Source: Nitrospirota bacterium (GTDB lineage: Bacteria > Nitrospirota > Nitrospiria > Nitrospirales > NS-4). From it: a stretch of DNA of 38,277 bases. How positions within the stretch are numbered: position 1 is the first letter of the stretch; every line of letters begins with the position of its first letter. The DNA lies in the NCBI GenBank assembly GCA_005877615.1, contig VBOD01000115.1:1-38277 (forward strand). Reading direction: 5' to 3'. Shown here one piece after another: positions 15,159 through 24,001 of this stretch. A model generated the notes under the pieces. That model was not told where the DNA came from and made no database searches. It was given only the letters and a program-made list of their open reading frames with translations. A program made the translations under genes and the position numbers.

Positions 15159-16232
15159 ATGCGCATCGTCGCACACATTGACATGGACGCGTTCTACGCG
15201 GCTGTGGAGGAGCGGGACACGCCGCGCTTTCGCGGGCTGCCGCTCGCCGTCGGGGCCGATCCGGAAGGCGGCAAGGGGCGCGGCGTCGTGTCCACCGCGA
15301 ACTACAAGGCCCGCGAGTACGGGATCCATTCCGCCATGCCGATCTCCACAGCCTGGCGGCTCTCGGAGGCAGCTAGGCGCCAGGGCAAGCCGCCCGTCGT
15401 GTTCCTGAGCGTGGACATGAAAAAGTACGCCGAGGTCTCGCAGCGCGTGATGGCGATCATCCTCGGATTGGCCCCGGTGGTGGAAGAAGCGGGGATCGAC
15501 GAAGCCTATGCAGATCTCAGCTTTGCCGGTTCGTACGAACAAGCAGCGGAAGTCTGCCTGGCCATCAAAAAAGAGATTCTCTCCCGTGAGCGGCTCACGG
15601 CCTCGGTGGGCATCGGGCCCAACAAGCTGATCGCGAAGATCGCCTCGAACGAGAAGAAGCCGGACGGGCTCACCGTTGTCCGCGAGGAGGAGGCCGAAGC
15701 GTTCCTCGAGCCTTTGCCCGTCCGCAAGATCCCCGGCATCGGCCCCAAGACCGAAGCGGAGCTGGTGAGACTGGGGATCCGGCTCGTGCGGGACCTGAAA
15801 CGCCTCTCGCGGGACGCCTTGCAAGACAGGTTCGGGAAGCGCGGCGCGGAGTTCTACGACATGATCCGCGGGCGGGACGACACCGCGATTCAAGAAAGCT
15901 ACGAGCCAAAGTCCATCGGCGAGGAAGAAACGTTCGAGCAGGACACCCTCGACACGATCTTTATCGGCGATCGCCTCAAGGAGCTGAACCGCAACGTCAT
16001 CCAGCGGCTGGCCGCCGAGGGGTTCACACAGTTTCGCACGGTCGTCGTGAAGGTGCGGTACGCTGACTTCGAAACCCACACGCGGGCCCACACGCTCCCG
16101 CAGCCGGCTGATTCCGTGGCGGCCCTGGAATTCGAAGCGTGGAAGCTCCTGTTGCCGTTCCTGGACCGGCGGGAAAATCCAAAACGGAAGCCCATCCGGC
16201 TCATCGGCGTCCGGATCGAGAAGCTACAGTGA
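15159..16232 (+). CDS. dinB: DNA polymerase IV
   Basis: A Y-family translesion polymerase of 357 residues. Motif I is MRIVAHIDMDAFYAAVEE (D8), the catalytic dyad lies in EEAGIDEAYADLS (D114, E115), and the thumb region contains KIPGIGPKTEAEL. The first serine of the usual SIDE motif is glycine here. The protein ends straight after the little-finger domain (RLIGVRIEKLQ) and lacks the usual C-terminal clamp-binding tail. An ATG three codons upstream (15150) is possible, but the one at 15159 matches the conserved start and lies 8 bases after a TACAAT -10 element, with no Shine-Dalgarno. No LexA-type site was recognised. Confidence 0.94.
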   Translation: MRIVAHIDMDAFYAAVEERDTPRFRGLPLAVGADPEGGKGRGVVSTANYKAREYGIHSAMPISTAWRLSEAARRQGKPPVVFLSVDMKKYAEVSQRVMAIILGLAPVVEEAGIDEAYADLSFAGSYEQAAEVCLAIKKEILSRERLTASVGIGPNKLIAKIASNEKKPDGLTVVREEEAEAFLEPLPVRKIPGIGPKTEAELVRLGIRLVRDLKRLSRDALQDRFGKRGAEFYDMIRGRDDTAIQESYEPKSIGEEETFEQDTLDTIFIGDRLKELNRNVIQRLAAEGFTQFRTVVVKVRYADFETHTRAHTLPQPADSVAALEFEAWKLLLPFLDRRENPKRKPIRLIGVRIEKLQ

Positions 16233-16263
16233 GCTGAGGAACGGCGCTGTGCTACACTAGAAT

Positions 16264-17475
16264 ATGGCGTTGCAGAAAATCGCGCCGCTCGACCTCTCTT
16301 CCTTCGATATCTCAGCAGCGCGTGGCTTCCTGCCACGCCGCGATCCACTGGCGACGCTCCCCCACCGCTGGCCTGCTTTTCTGAATGACCTCGCCCAGGC
16401 GCTCCCGAAGTTGCTGGCCGCCCGACAACTCCGCGCTTACGTCGACGCCCTTGGGGAGAGTTGGAGCACCGGCCTTGGCAAGAGGGAACGAGACGAACTC
16501 CGCTGCGCCGGCCGCATCCTGTCGTTCGCAGGCCATGGGTACGTCTGGGAAGATCCGCACCAGCCGGCCGACCGGATCCCCGCAAGCCTCGCTGTCCCCT
16601 GGCATCACGTCATGAAAAAGCTTGGCCGGCCGCCCGTGCTGTCCTACGCCTCCTATGCGCTGGACAACTGGCGGCGGCTTGACCCAACGAGCCCGATCGA
16701 GCTCGGCAACATCACCTTGCTGCAAAACTTCCTCGGCGGGTTGGACGAAGAGTGGTTCGTGCTGGTTCACGTGGACATCGAGGCCAAAGCCGGGAAAGCG
16801 CTCGCCGGGATCGCCCAGGCGCTCAGAGCGGCACCCGATGACAACCCGGACGAAGTCATGCTGTGCTTACACACCGTCGCCTCGGCCGAAGAGCAGATGC
16901 GTCACACGCTGCTCCGGATGCCGGAACGGTGCGACCCGTACATCTATTACACTCGCGTGCGACCGTACATTCACGGGTGGAAGGACAATCCGGCCCTCCC
17001 GCGCGGCGTCCTGTACGAAGGCGTAGAGGACTTCCGGGGCGCTCCGCAGCACTTCCGCGGCGAGACCGGGGCGCAAAGCTCCATCATCCCGGCCCTGGAC
17101 GCCGCGTTCGGGGTGCCCCACGCCCAAGACCCGCTACGCCAGTACCTCGCGGAGATGCGCGAGTACGTCCCGCCGAAGCACCGCGCGTTCATCGAAGCAG
17201 TGGAGCACTTGAAAGACGCGTCAGGAAGGGCGCTGCTCCACGGATACGTGCGGGACCGCCGGGAGCGCCATCCGAAACTCTGGGAGGCCTTCCGCGACTG
17301 CGTCCGCCTGCTGGCCCGTTTCCGGGAGACGCATTTGGACTACGCCGACCGCTACATCCACCAGCAGCATCAGCGGAGTGCCAGCAATCCGACGGGCGTG
17401 GGAACCGGCGGGACGCCGTTCATGGCGTACCTCAAAAAACACCTCGAAGAGACAGAGCGGTTCTTGCACGAGTAG
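16264..17475 (+). CDS. Indoleamine 2,3-dioxygenase-like haem protein
   Basis: The 403-residue protein has the conserved IDO elements in order. PPVLSYASYALDNWRR lies near 122-137 and GAQSSIIPALDAAFG near 269-283. EYVPPKHRAFIEAVE is followed by FRETHLDYADRYI (H357, the expected proximal haem ligand) and GTGGTPFMAYLKKH near 381-394. IDO inserts dioxygen into the tryptophan indole ring to give N-formylkynurenine; bacterial homologues often act poorly on tryptophan and may have other substrates. No kynurenine-pathway gene is in the window. The ATG comes directly after TAGAAT and 6 bases after an extended -10 (TGCTACACT), with no ribosome-binding site. It is convergent with mtgA, 14 bases apart. 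Confidence 0.9.
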   Translation: MALQKIAPLDLSSFDISAARGFLPRRDPLATLPHRWPAFLNDLAQALPKLLAARQLRAYVDALGESWSTGLGKRERDELRCAGRILSFAGHGYVWEDPHQPADRIPASLAVPWHHVMKKLGRPPVLSYASYALDNWRRLDPTSPIELGNITLLQNFLGGLDEEWFVLVHVDIEAKAGKALAGIAQALRAAPDDNPDEVMLCLHTVASAEEQMRHTLLRMPERCDPYIYYTRVRPYIHGWKDNPALPRGVLYEGVEDFRGAPQHFRGETGAQSSIIPALDAAFGVPHAQDPLRQYLAEMREYVPPKHRAFIEAVEHLKDASGRALLHGYVRDRRERHPKLWEAFRDCVRLLARFRETHLDYADRYIHQQHQRSASNPTGVGTGGTPFMAYLKKHLEETERFLHE

Positions 17476-17489
17476 GGCGGCGAGATCGG

Positions 17490-18194
17490 TCAGTACGCTG
17501 CTGAGGGCCGCTGGTCCCCATTCTCGCGGTGCATCCAGTACAGGATCGCCTCCTGGCGCCTGGCGAGGAAGGGGGTGTACTGGATCGGATCGTTCCGCCG
17601 GGGCGAGGGGAGCAGCGCAGCGAGCAGGGCCGCCTCGTCCTCTGTCAGTTCGGCGGCCGACTTGTCAAAGTGATGGCGCGCCGCCGCCTCGGCGCCGAAG
17701 ACCCCGTCGCCCCATTCCGCGACGTTCAGGTAGAGTTCCAGGATGCGCTTCTTGGGAAGACGCCGCTCGATCTCCCACGCGATTAGTGCCTCGCGGGCTT
17801 TCCGCAGGAGGTTCTTCTCGGAGGAGAGGTAGAGGTTCTTCGCCAGTTGCTGCGTGATCGTGCTCCCGCCCCGGCGCAGCTTGCCCTGCTCCCAGTTGTG
17901 CATCAGTGCCTCCAGGAGGCCTTCCCAATCAAACCCGTGGTGCTGGTAGAACGACGCGTCTTCCGACACGATGACAGCCTTTTGTAGATGGGGCGAGATG
18001 CGCGCCAGCGGCACCCAGGTCCATGACAGCGCGATGGGCCGGCCCTTCTCGGCGGCCTCGGCCTGACGCGCCTCGATCAGCACGGTGGTGTTCGGATTCA
18101 CCGCGGCGAGGTATGCGACGTCCGGCAGCGTGACGAGCCAGGACGACAAGAGGCTAGCGGTGGCCAGAACCGGGACGAGAAGCAGGTAGCGCAT
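17490..18194 (-). CDS. mtgA: Monofunctional peptidoglycan transglycosylase
   Basis: The 234-residue protein has an N-terminal membrane anchor (about 3-20) and one GT51 domain. The catalytic glutamate E78 lies in VIVSEDASFYQHHGFDW. GGSTITQQLAKNLYLS, KAREALIAWEIERRLPKKRILELYLN and WGDGVFGAEAAARHHF complete the family signature. The enzyme polymerises lipid II into glycan strands on the periplasmic side of the inner membrane and has no transpeptidase domain, which distinguishes it from class A PBPs. It lies 33 bases downstream of clpX in the same direction and may be the last gene of the tig-clpP-clpX transcript. Confidence 0.93.
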   Translation of the reverse strand: MRYLLLVPVLATASLLSSWLVTLPDVAYLAAVNPNTTVLIEARQAEAAEKGRPIALSWTWVPLARISPHLQKAVIVSEDASFYQHHGFDWEGLLEALMHNWEQGKLRRGGSTITQQLAKNLYLSSEKNLLRKAREALIAWEIERRLPKKRILELYLNVAEWGDGVFGAEAAARHHFDKSAAELTEDEAALLAALLPSPRRNDPIQYTPFLARRQEAILYWMHRENGDQRPSAAY

Positions 18195-18227
18195 TAGCGG
18201 ATGAGGCGCGTCGGAGGTTAGGCCAAG

Positions 18228-19478
18228 CTAAGCCGACTTGACGCCCTTCTCATGGTCTTTGATCAGCAACGGCGCGGCCTTGCCCTCGATCACGTCCTCC
18301 GTGATCACGCACTCGCGGATCTCGCGCTGGGAGGGGATCTCGTACATCACGTCGAGCATCACCTCTTCAAGGATGGAGCGGAGGCCCCGCGCGCCAGTCT
18401 TCTGTTTGAACGCCTTACGCGCCACCGCGACGATGGCGCTCTCGGTGAACTTCAACTTCACCTTCTCGAAGGCCAGGAGCTTCTCATATTGCTTGAGGAG
18501 CGCGTTCTTGGGCTCCGTGAGGATGCGGATGAGCGACTTCTCGTCGAGCTCCTCCAGCGTGGCGGCGACCGGCAGCCGTCCCACGAACTCAGGGATCAGC
18601 CCATACTTGAGCAGGTCTTCCGGCTGCACCTGCGACAGCAGGTGGCTTGTGCGCCGCTCGTACTTGCCCTTGATCTCGGCGCCGAAGCCGATCACCTTCT
18701 GGTTAAGCCGCTGCTCGACGATGGTCTCCAGCCCGACGAAGGCGCCCCCGCAGACGAATAGGATGTTCGCCGTGTCTACCTGGATGAACTCCTGGTGCGG
18801 GTGCTTGCGCCCGCCCTGGGGCGGGACGTTGGCCACGGTCCCCTCGATGAGCTTGAGCAGAGCCTGCTGCACGCCCTCGCCCGAGACATCCCGCGTGATG
18901 GAGGGACTGTCGCTCTTGCGGCTGATCTTGTCGATCTCGTCGATGTAGACGATGCCGCGCTCCGCCCGCTCCACGTCATAATCGGCGGCCTGCACCAGCT
19001 TGAGGATGATGTTCTCCACGTCCTCGCCGACGTAGCCCGCCTCGGTCAGCGTCGTCGCGTCGGCGATGGTGAACGGCACGTCGAGGATGCGGGCCAGCGT
19101 CTGGGCCAGCAGGGTCTTGCCCGTGCCGGTGGGACCGATGAGGAGGATGTTGCCCTTCTGGAGCTCGACATCGTCCAGCGTGTTGGAGGAAATGCGCTTG
19201 TAGTGATTGTGGACGGCGACCGCTAGCACCTTCTTGGCCCGCTCCTGCCCTATGACGTACTGGTCCAGGGTGCGCATGATCTCTTTGGGCTTGGGCAGCT
19301 TGGAGGAGACGGCTTCCTGTTTCTCCTCAAGATCCTCCGCAATGATGTCGTTGCAGAGGTCCACGCACTCGTCGCAGATGTAGACCGTGGGCCCGGCGAT
19401 CAGCTTTCGGACCTCCTCGCGTCCTTTGCCGCAGAACGAGCACCGCAACTGGGCTTCGGTCTTCTCTTGTTTCGCCAT
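18228..19478 (-). CDS. clpX: ATP-dependent Clp protease ATP-binding subunit ClpX
   Basis: The 416-residue protein has the N-terminal C4 zinc domain (C13, C16, C35, C38), Walker A GPTGTGKT (115-122), pore loop GYVG (149-152), Walker B IVYIDEID (176-183) and the RKH loop [10 protein letters not shown]. ClpX unfolds tagged substrates and feeds them to ClpP in the cytoplasm. Order and direction (tig, clpP, clpX) are the common bacterial arrangement. A 104-base gap separates it from clpP. It has a small GC-rich stem (CCGGC/GCCGG) and an AAGGG-type ribosome-binding site close to the ATG, so clpX may be partly independently controlled. Confidence 0.98.
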   Translation of the reverse strand: MAKQEKTEAQLRCSFCGKGREEVRKLIAGPTVYICDECVDLCNDIIAEDLEEKQEAVSSKLPKPKEIMRTLDQYVIGQERAKKVLAVAVHNHYKRISSNTLDDVELQKGNILLIGPTGTGKTLLAQTLARILDVPFTIADATTLTEAGYVGEDVENIILKLVQAADYDVERAERGIVYIDEIDKISRKSDSPSITRDVSGEGVQQALLKLIEGTVANVPPQGGRKHPHQEFIQVDTANILFVCGGAFVGLETIVEQRLNQKVIGFGAEIKGKYERRTSHLLSQVQPEDLLKYGLIPEFVGRLPVAATLEELDEKSLIRILTEPKNALLKQYEKLLAFEKVKLKFTESAIVAVARKAFKQKTGARGLRSILEEVMLDVMYEIPSQREIRECVITEDVIEGKAAPLLIKDHEKGVKSA

Positions 19479-19582
19479 CGCCCGCCCTTTCTATCGGGGG
19501 TCCGTGCGCTCCTGAGAGGTGCTCCGATGCCCCCGCGCCCCGCGCTCGGCCCGGCGTAGCCGGAGCCTCGCTTTCTTCTTCT

Positions 19583-20251
19583 CTACTTCACTTCGGGGGT
19601 CTTGCCGTCGCCGTCCTTGTCGCCCTTGCTCGGCTTCAAGCTCTTCGGCGGCCGCACGATCACCTCGTCGATGAGGCCGTAGGCTTTCGCCTCCTCCGCA
19701 GACATGAAGTAGTCGCGCTCCGAGTCCCTGTGGACCTTCTCGACCGGCTGGCTGGTGTGCTTCGCCATGATCTCATCGAGCCGCTTGCGGATCTTGATGA
19801 TCTCCTCGGCCTGGATGCCGATGTCGGTGGCCTGGCCCTCGAACCCGCCGCGCGGCTGATGGATCATGATCCGGGAGTTCGGCAGCGCGTAGCGCTTGCC
19901 CTTCGTCCCGGCAGTCAGCAGGAGCGCCCCCATGCTGGCGGCCTGGCCGACGCAGATGGTGGCAATGGCGGGCTTGACGTACTGCATCGTATCGTAGATG
20001 GCCAGCCCGGCCGTCACCAATCCGCCCGGCGTGTTGACGTACACGTTGATGTCCTTCTCGGGGTCCTCGGCTTCGAGAAACAGGAGCTGGGCGATGATGA
20101 CGTTCGAGACCACATCGTCGATCGGCGTGCCGATGAAGATAATACGATCCTTTAAGAGGCGCGAATAGATGTCGTAGGCGCGCTCGCCCCGGTTAGTTTG
20201 CTCGATGACCATCGGGATGAGCATCTGGGAAGTCTCTCTCATATGTTTCAT
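19583..20251 (-). CDS. clpP: ATP-dependent Clp protease proteolytic subunit ClpP
   Basis: The serine protease chamber subunit, 222 residues. The catalytic triad is S106 (GQAASMG), H131 (IMIHQP) and D180 (DSERDYFM), with spacings of 25 and 49 residues as in E. coli ClpP. The conserved [20 protein letters not shown] lies near residues 12-31, so the first nine or ten residues are an extension or propeptide, and internal ATGs at codons 4 and 10 are alternatives. The C-terminal 25 residues are charged and low-complexity ([12 protein letters not shown]), longer than in E. coli. The gene lies 28 bases after tig in the same direction. Confidence 0.98.
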   Translation of the reverse strand: MKHMRETSQMLIPMVIEQTNRGERAYDIYSRLLKDRIIFIGTPIDDVVSNVIIAQLLFLEAEDPEKDINVYVNTPGGLVTAGLAIYDTMQYVKPAIATICVGQAASMGALLLTAGTKGKRYALPNSRIMIHQPRGGFEGQATDIGIQAEEIIKIRKRLDEIMAKHTSQPVEKVHRDSERDYFMSAEEAKAYGLIDEVIVRPPKSLKPSKGDKDGDGKTPEVK

Positions 20252-20279
20252 TATCTCACACTCTCAGGTTAGGCGTTCA

Positions 20280-21566
20280 TCAGACCTGGATGATGGCCTT
20301 TTCATAGACGAACTGCAAGGCCTTCTCCGCCAGGATGCGGGACTTGAGGTCTTCGACCGCGTCCTCGCCCCCGTCCCTCAGCATCTTCACCACCTCCGCC
20401 ACGTCCACCTGCAGCGCGCGCGCCATCTGCCGGCACTCGTATTCGAGGTCCGCGTCGGTCACCGCGATGCCTTCCTTCTGCGCAATCGCCTCCAGGAGCA
20501 AGCCGAGTTTGACGCGTTGCTGGGCCGTGGGGAGGCTCTCCTCCCGGAACTTCTGGACATTGAACTTCTCGTCCTCCTGAGAGCCCGCCGCCCCGTGCGA
20601 GATCATATGCCGGATCCGGTGCCGCCGCGTGCGCTCGCTCTGGACCATGGCATCCAGCTCACGCTGGACCAGCGACTCCGGAATGTCAAAGTGGTGCAGG
20701 TCCACCAGTCGCTTCATGATCTGGTCCTTGTACGTCTCTTCGATGTCCCGCTTCAAGCTCTGCTCGAGCTGCGTGCGGACCTTCTCGCGTAGCTCCGCCA
20801 GGGTCCTGTAGTCGCCCAGGTCCTTGGCGAACTCATCGTCCAGCTCGGGCAGGACCTTCTGCTTGATTGTCTGCACCGTCCCCCGGACCGCGCCGGTTCC
20901 TTCCTGGCTGACTTCGATCGCCTCGCCCTTCTTCTTGCCGAGGACCGCCTCGTCCAGCGTCAATCCGTAGACCTGGGTCTTGTCGCCAACGCGGACCAGG
21001 TGAGATTCGGGTTTGAATCCGGCCGGCTGGTTGGGCCCCTCAACCTGCTCGATGCGGACCTGCACGTAATCGCCCTCGACGACGCCCCGATCCTCCTTGA
21101 CGACTTCGATCTGGGCATGCTGCTGCCGAAGAACCTGCATCGCCTTGTCGAGCTCCTCCTCTGTGATGGCCCGCTTGTCCTGCTTGAGCGTGATGCCCTT
21201 GTATTCCCGGAGCTCGAAGACGGGTTTGATTTCCACGGTGGTCGTGAAGACCAGTGGGGCGCCGTCCTTGATCTTGATCCGTTCGATCGGCGGCAGGTCC
21301 ACGGCGACCGGGGTGAACCCCGCCTGCTTCATGGCCTTCTGGTAATACTCGGGGACGAGCGAGCGGACGACGTCGTCCTCGACGGTCTTCGCGTAGCGCT
21401 TTTCCAGCAGGGCGAGCGGCGCCTTGCCCGGGCGAAAGCCGGGGATATGCACTTGGCTCCGGAGGTCCGCGTAGACGTCCCGGAACCGCTTGGCGACGTC
21501 CTCCGCCGGCACCTCGATCCGGACGGCCCGTTTCACCGGGCCCAATTCAGTCACTTCAAGTTTCAA
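20280..21566 (-). CDS. tig: Trigger factor
   Basis: The 428-residue ribosome-bound chaperone and prolyl isomerase has the usual three parts. The N-terminal ribosome-binding domain carries the signature PGFRPGKAPLALLEKRY (about 44-60). The FKBP-type domain (about 155-245) includes GDYVQVRIEQVEG and YGLTLDEAVLGKKKGEA. The rest is a long helical C-terminal domain. Translation appears to start at TTG 21566 (reading KLEVTELGPVKR after the start), with GGGAG about ten bases upstream; no ATG is available at the conserved N-terminus. It follows tRNA-Leu by 89 bases in the same direction and heads the clpP-clpX set. Confidence 0.97.
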   Translation of the reverse strand: MKLEVTELGPVKRAVRIEVPAEDVAKRFRDVYADLRSQVHIPGFRPGKAPLALLEKRYAKTVEDDVVRSLVPEYYQKAMKQAGFTPVAVDLPPIERIKIKDGAPLVFTTTVEIKPVFELREYKGITLKQDKRAITEEELDKAMQVLRQQHAQIEVVKEDRGVVEGDYVQVRIEQVEGPNQPAGFKPESHLVRVGDKTQVYGLTLDEAVLGKKKGEAIEVSQEGTGAVRGTVQTIKQKVLPELDDEFAKDLGDYRTLAELREKVRTQLEQSLKRDIEETYKDQIMKRLVDLHHFDIPESLVQRELDAMVQSERTRRHRIRHMISHGAAGSQEDEKFNVQKFREESLPTAQQRVKLGLLLEAIAQKEGIAVTDADLEYECRQMARALQVDVAEVVKMLRDGGEDAVEDLKSRILAEKALQFVYEKAIIQV

Positions 21567-21655
21567 GCTCTATAGCTCCCAGCTATCAGCGTTCAGCTTT
21601 TTATCCTGGGACTAAAGCGGCAAGACTGATTGCTGATGGCTGACGGCTTTCTTTT
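21567..21655. other. Short intergenic region with repeated GCTGA-type words
   Basis: Between tig and tRNA-Leu the sequence contains several related words (AGCTATCAGC, GTTCAGCT, GCTGATGGCTGACGGC) in both orientations. The words can pair weakly with one another. It may be a degenerate intergenic repeat or part of the tig leader. No clear terminator or tig-specific promoter is seen. Confidence 0.35.
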
Positions 21656-21740
21656 TGGTGCGAGAGGGGGGACTCGAACCCCCACGGTTATGCCCACGAG
21701 ATCCTAAGTCTCGCGCGTCTGCCAGTTCCGCCACTCTCGC
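21656..21740 (-). tRNA. tRNA-Leu (anticodon UAG)
   Basis: Read on the minus strand, the acceptor arms GCGAGAG and CTCTCGC pair. The anticodon stem CGAGA/TCTCG encloses the loop CTTAGGA, giving anticodon TAG. A long variable arm, as expected for leucine tRNA, separates it from the T arm (GGTTCGAGTCC). The discriminator base is A and CCA is encoded. Confidence 0.95.
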
Positions 21741-21765
21741 AGGGAATCAGGAGAGACCCACCAGT

Positions 21766-21795
21766 GTTGTACTGTATGATCCCGCTCCCAGTCAA
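21766..21795 (-). promoter_or_regulatory. Promoter of tRNA-Leu, possibly also serving tig
   Basis: On the minus strand TTGACT (21795-21790) and TACAAC (21771-21766) are 18 bases apart and point at the tRNA, 26 bases downstream. Confidence 0.55.
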
Positions 21796-21801
21796 GTTAG
21801 C

Positions 21802-22266
21802 TCAGAGCACGAAGTCCTGTTCGTAGACGCGGTAGGGGGTCATCGTCATCCCTAACCGGGTGTACGCCTCCTGCGCCGCCTCATTCTCCTTCTCTACATA
21901 GAGGCGCAGGCCGCACACGTCACCGCGCGCGCGGGCGTCTTGCAGGACACGCGCGTGGAGGGCGCGGTACACGCCGCGTCCCCGCACTGAAGGCTCGACG
22001 TACACGCTCTGGATCCACCAGAACATGCCGTTTCGCCAATCGCTCCATTCATAGGTGACGAATAATTGGCCGACGATGACCGATTCTGTTTCGGCCACCA
22101 GATAATACCCGCGCTCGCTCGATTCCAGGACCGCACGGGTCCCCTTCCGTAGCCGCTCCATATCGAGATTGCGGCCTTCGGTCTCCTTCGCTATGGCGGC
22201 GTTGAACCGCACCAGCACATCAAGATCGCCTATTGCAGCGTGGCGGACCTTCACCTCAAACATCAA
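21802..22266 (-). CDS. GNAT-family N-acetyltransferase
   Basis: The 154-residue protein has the GNAT core: YYLVAETESVIVGQLFVTYEW on strands 2 to 4, WIQSVYVEPSVRGRGVYRALH with the acetyl-CoA pyrophosphate loop (RGRGVY in place of the usual Q/RxxGxG/A), and a C-terminal LYVEKENEAAQEAYTRLGM motif. It should transfer an acetyl group to an amine of a small molecule or protein; the substrate is unknown. It is the last gene of a three-gene minus-strand operon with the exported protein and the DsbA-like gene, 6 bases after the former. Confidence 0.9.
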   Translation of the reverse strand: MMFEVKVRHAAIGDLDVLVRFNAAIAKETEGRNLDMERLRKGTRAVLESSERGYYLVAETESVIVGQLFVTYEWSDWRNGMFWWIQSVYVEPSVRGRGVYRALHARVLQDARARGDVCGLRLYVEKENEAAQEAYTRLGMTMTPYRVYEQDFVL

Positions 22267-22272
22267 TCACCC

Positions 22273-22845
22273 TTAAGGCTTCTGGCCAGCGGCGCCGGCC
22301 GCCGGAACGACTTTGAAGCGGGCGAGGGTCAGCAGGCTCATGTCGGTGATCGCCTCGTAATGGATCTCGACGCGGTAGTTGCCGAGGGGAAAACCGCCGG
22401 TCGGCTGCTTCATCATCAGGTAGCCCCCCGTATCCTCGTTCTCGAACTGCGCCCGGTCCACGTGGAGGAGGGTCCCGACAGGTTTCCCTTCGGGGTCCTC
22501 CAGGATGAAGCGCCCGACGAGCCGGAAGATATCAAAAGCCGATTGTAGAAACTCGACGACGACGTAGATCGCCGGCGTATCCGGCGTGAACGTATTGGTG
22601 ATCCCGACGGCCTTCACGGCGTGGAGCCCGGCCTTGCTGTCGTCAATCTCGAAGCCGCGCGCGGTCACAATATTGCGGAACAGGCCTCCGCGGAAACTCC
22701 CTTTTCCTTCCCCGACCGGATTGACCAGCGGGACGATGACGGGCGCCGGCTTCGCCTCATTCGCGGGCGACGCCGGCGGCAGCGCCAGTCCGGTCACCGT
22801 CGCGGCCAGGGCGAGCGCCAGACCCGTGCCCGCGCGTACGATCAT
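22273..22845 (-). CDS. Exported protein of unknown function
   Basis: The ATG at 22845 overlaps the DsbA-like stop codon by four bases (ATGA), which fixes the start and gives 190 residues. A signal peptide (about 1-28, ending ASPANEA) precedes a beta-rich body with conserved-looking segments: GFEIDDSKAGLHAVKAVGITNTFTPD (split here by position, about 66-91), IYVVVEFLQSAFDIFRLVGRF, and GNYRVEIHYEAI. The alternating hydrophobic pattern suggests an immunoglobulin-like or beta-sandwich fold. The family is not recognised. Coupling to a thiol oxidoreductase gene suggests that the two act together in the envelope, although the protein has no cysteine of its own to oxidise. Confidence 0.8.
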   Translation of the reverse strand: MIVRAGTGLALALAATVTGLALPPASPANEAKPAPVIVPLVNPVGEGKGSFRGGLFRNIVTARGFEIDDSKAGLHAVKAVGITNTFTPDTPAIYVVVEFLQSAFDIFRLVGRFILEDPEGKPVGTLLHVDRAQFENEDTGGYLMMKQPTGGFPLGNYRVEIHYEAITDMSLLTLARFKVVPAAGAAGQKP

Positions 22846-23900
22846 CGGGGACCTGTCGCTTGGCCCGTGTCTCCCGGATGTGCACCGTGACGGGCGGCCA
22901 CCAGCTCGCGGTCGATGTACTGCCGGAGCGCGTCCAATGATTGGAACCCGGACAGGTAGCGCCCGTTGATGAAGAAGGTCGGGGTCCCGCTGAGCCCCAA
23001 GGCCTGGGCGTCCGCGAGGTCCCTGGTTACGGCGACCTTCGGCCGATTGCTGCTCAGGCAGGCGGCGAAGTCCGCAGTGTTCAACTTCAGACGCTCGGCC
23101 AACTGCACGTAATCCGACGGTTGGAGATCGGGCGCTTTGGCAAAGAGGGCGTCGTGATAAGCCCAGAACTGGCCCTGCTCGTGCGCACAGTGGGCCGCTT
23201 CGGCCGCCGGGCGCGCCTGCGGGTGCGACGCGAGGGGAAAGTTCCGGTAGACGATCCGGATCTGCTCCCGATAGAGGCTGCGCACCTCCTGCAAGACCGG
23301 GAGGCTCTCCTTGCAGACTGGACACTCGAAATCCGCGAACTCGACGATCGTGACCGGCGCCGCCGGCGACCCCCACGTGGGGCCGTCTCCCAAGGGAACG
23401 GTCAGGACGGGAGGCTCAGGGGAACGCAGCGTCACCGTCACCTGGGCCTCGCGGGACAACCGCTCGACCAGTTCCTGGAGCGCTCGCCCCGCGCGTTCGC
23501 GGACCAGGGCGCTCCGCGCCTCTTTGTGGGCCTGCTCCGGGTCCGGCGGCAGCTTGGCTCGGTCCGCCCGCACGCGCGCGGCGATCTCCTCTGGCGTGAT
23601 CGTCGCGATCTGGGCCTGGACCTCCGCCGTGACGTAGGCCGACACCGTCTGCCCGCGTTCGCCCGCCGCCCGCGCGAGCAGCCGCTCGACGATCGTCTGG
23701 TCCAGCTTCCGTCGCGTCAGGCGATACTTCTCCACCTCCAGATCGTAGAGCGGGAGCCGGAGCGCCTGCTCGATCTCCGCCGCCGTGATCGGCGTGCCGC
23801 CCACGGTCGCCACGACCGACGAATCGGCCCGGGCCGGAGAGGGCAGGAGACAGGCCGCCGCCGTCAGGAGTCCCCAGCCGATGATGTGATAAGTCTTCAT
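22842..23900 (-). CDS. DsbA-like thiol-disulfide oxidoreductase with a SurA-like N-terminal region
   Basis: The 352-residue protein starts with a signal peptide (about 1-25). A region of about 26-155 follows, opening VATVGGTPITAAEIEQAL, the start typical of SurA/PpiC chaperone N-domains, and is mostly helical. The C-terminal domain (about 165-340) is a DsbA/thioredoxin-4 type fold with active site FADFECPVCKESL (C193, C196). The likely cis-proline is in GLSGTPTFFINGRYL. It should introduce or rearrange disulfides in the periplasm, perhaps with chaperone activity. The CPVC dipeptide differs from E. coli DsbA (CPHC). No peptidyl-prolyl isomerase core is evident. Confidence 0.88.
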   Translation of the reverse strand: MKTYHIIGWGLLTAAACLLPSPARADSSVVATVGGTPITAAEIEQALRLPLYDLEVEKYRLTRRKLDQTIVERLLARAAGERGQTVSAYVTAEVQAQIATITPEEIAARVRADRAKLPPDPEQAHKEARSALVRERAGRALQELVERLSREAQVTVTLRSPEPPVLTVPLGDGPTWGSPAAPVTIVEFADFECPVCKESLPVLQEVRSLYREQIRIVYRNFPLASHPQARPAAEAAHCAHEQGQFWAYHDALFAKAPDLQPSDYVQLAERLKLNTADFAACLSSNRPKVAVTRDLADAQALGLSGTPTFFINGRYLSGFQSLDALRQYIDRELVAARHGAHPGDTGQATGPR

Positions 23901-24001
23901 GGAAGGCCTCTGGGGATCATACTACTAAGCTTCTTCCCTCACACGCAACTACGGCCTCCATGAATAATCCGGGCTCGCGCCCTGCATGGTAGAATCCAGC
24001 C

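Noticed and set aside
15054-16091. Open frame of 345 codons on the minus strand
   Set aside because: It is antisense to dinB and has no recognisable motif.
19479-19582. Terminator between clpP and clpX
   Set aside because: The CCGGC/GCCGG stem is short and not followed by a T-run, so independent transcription of clpX is not shown.
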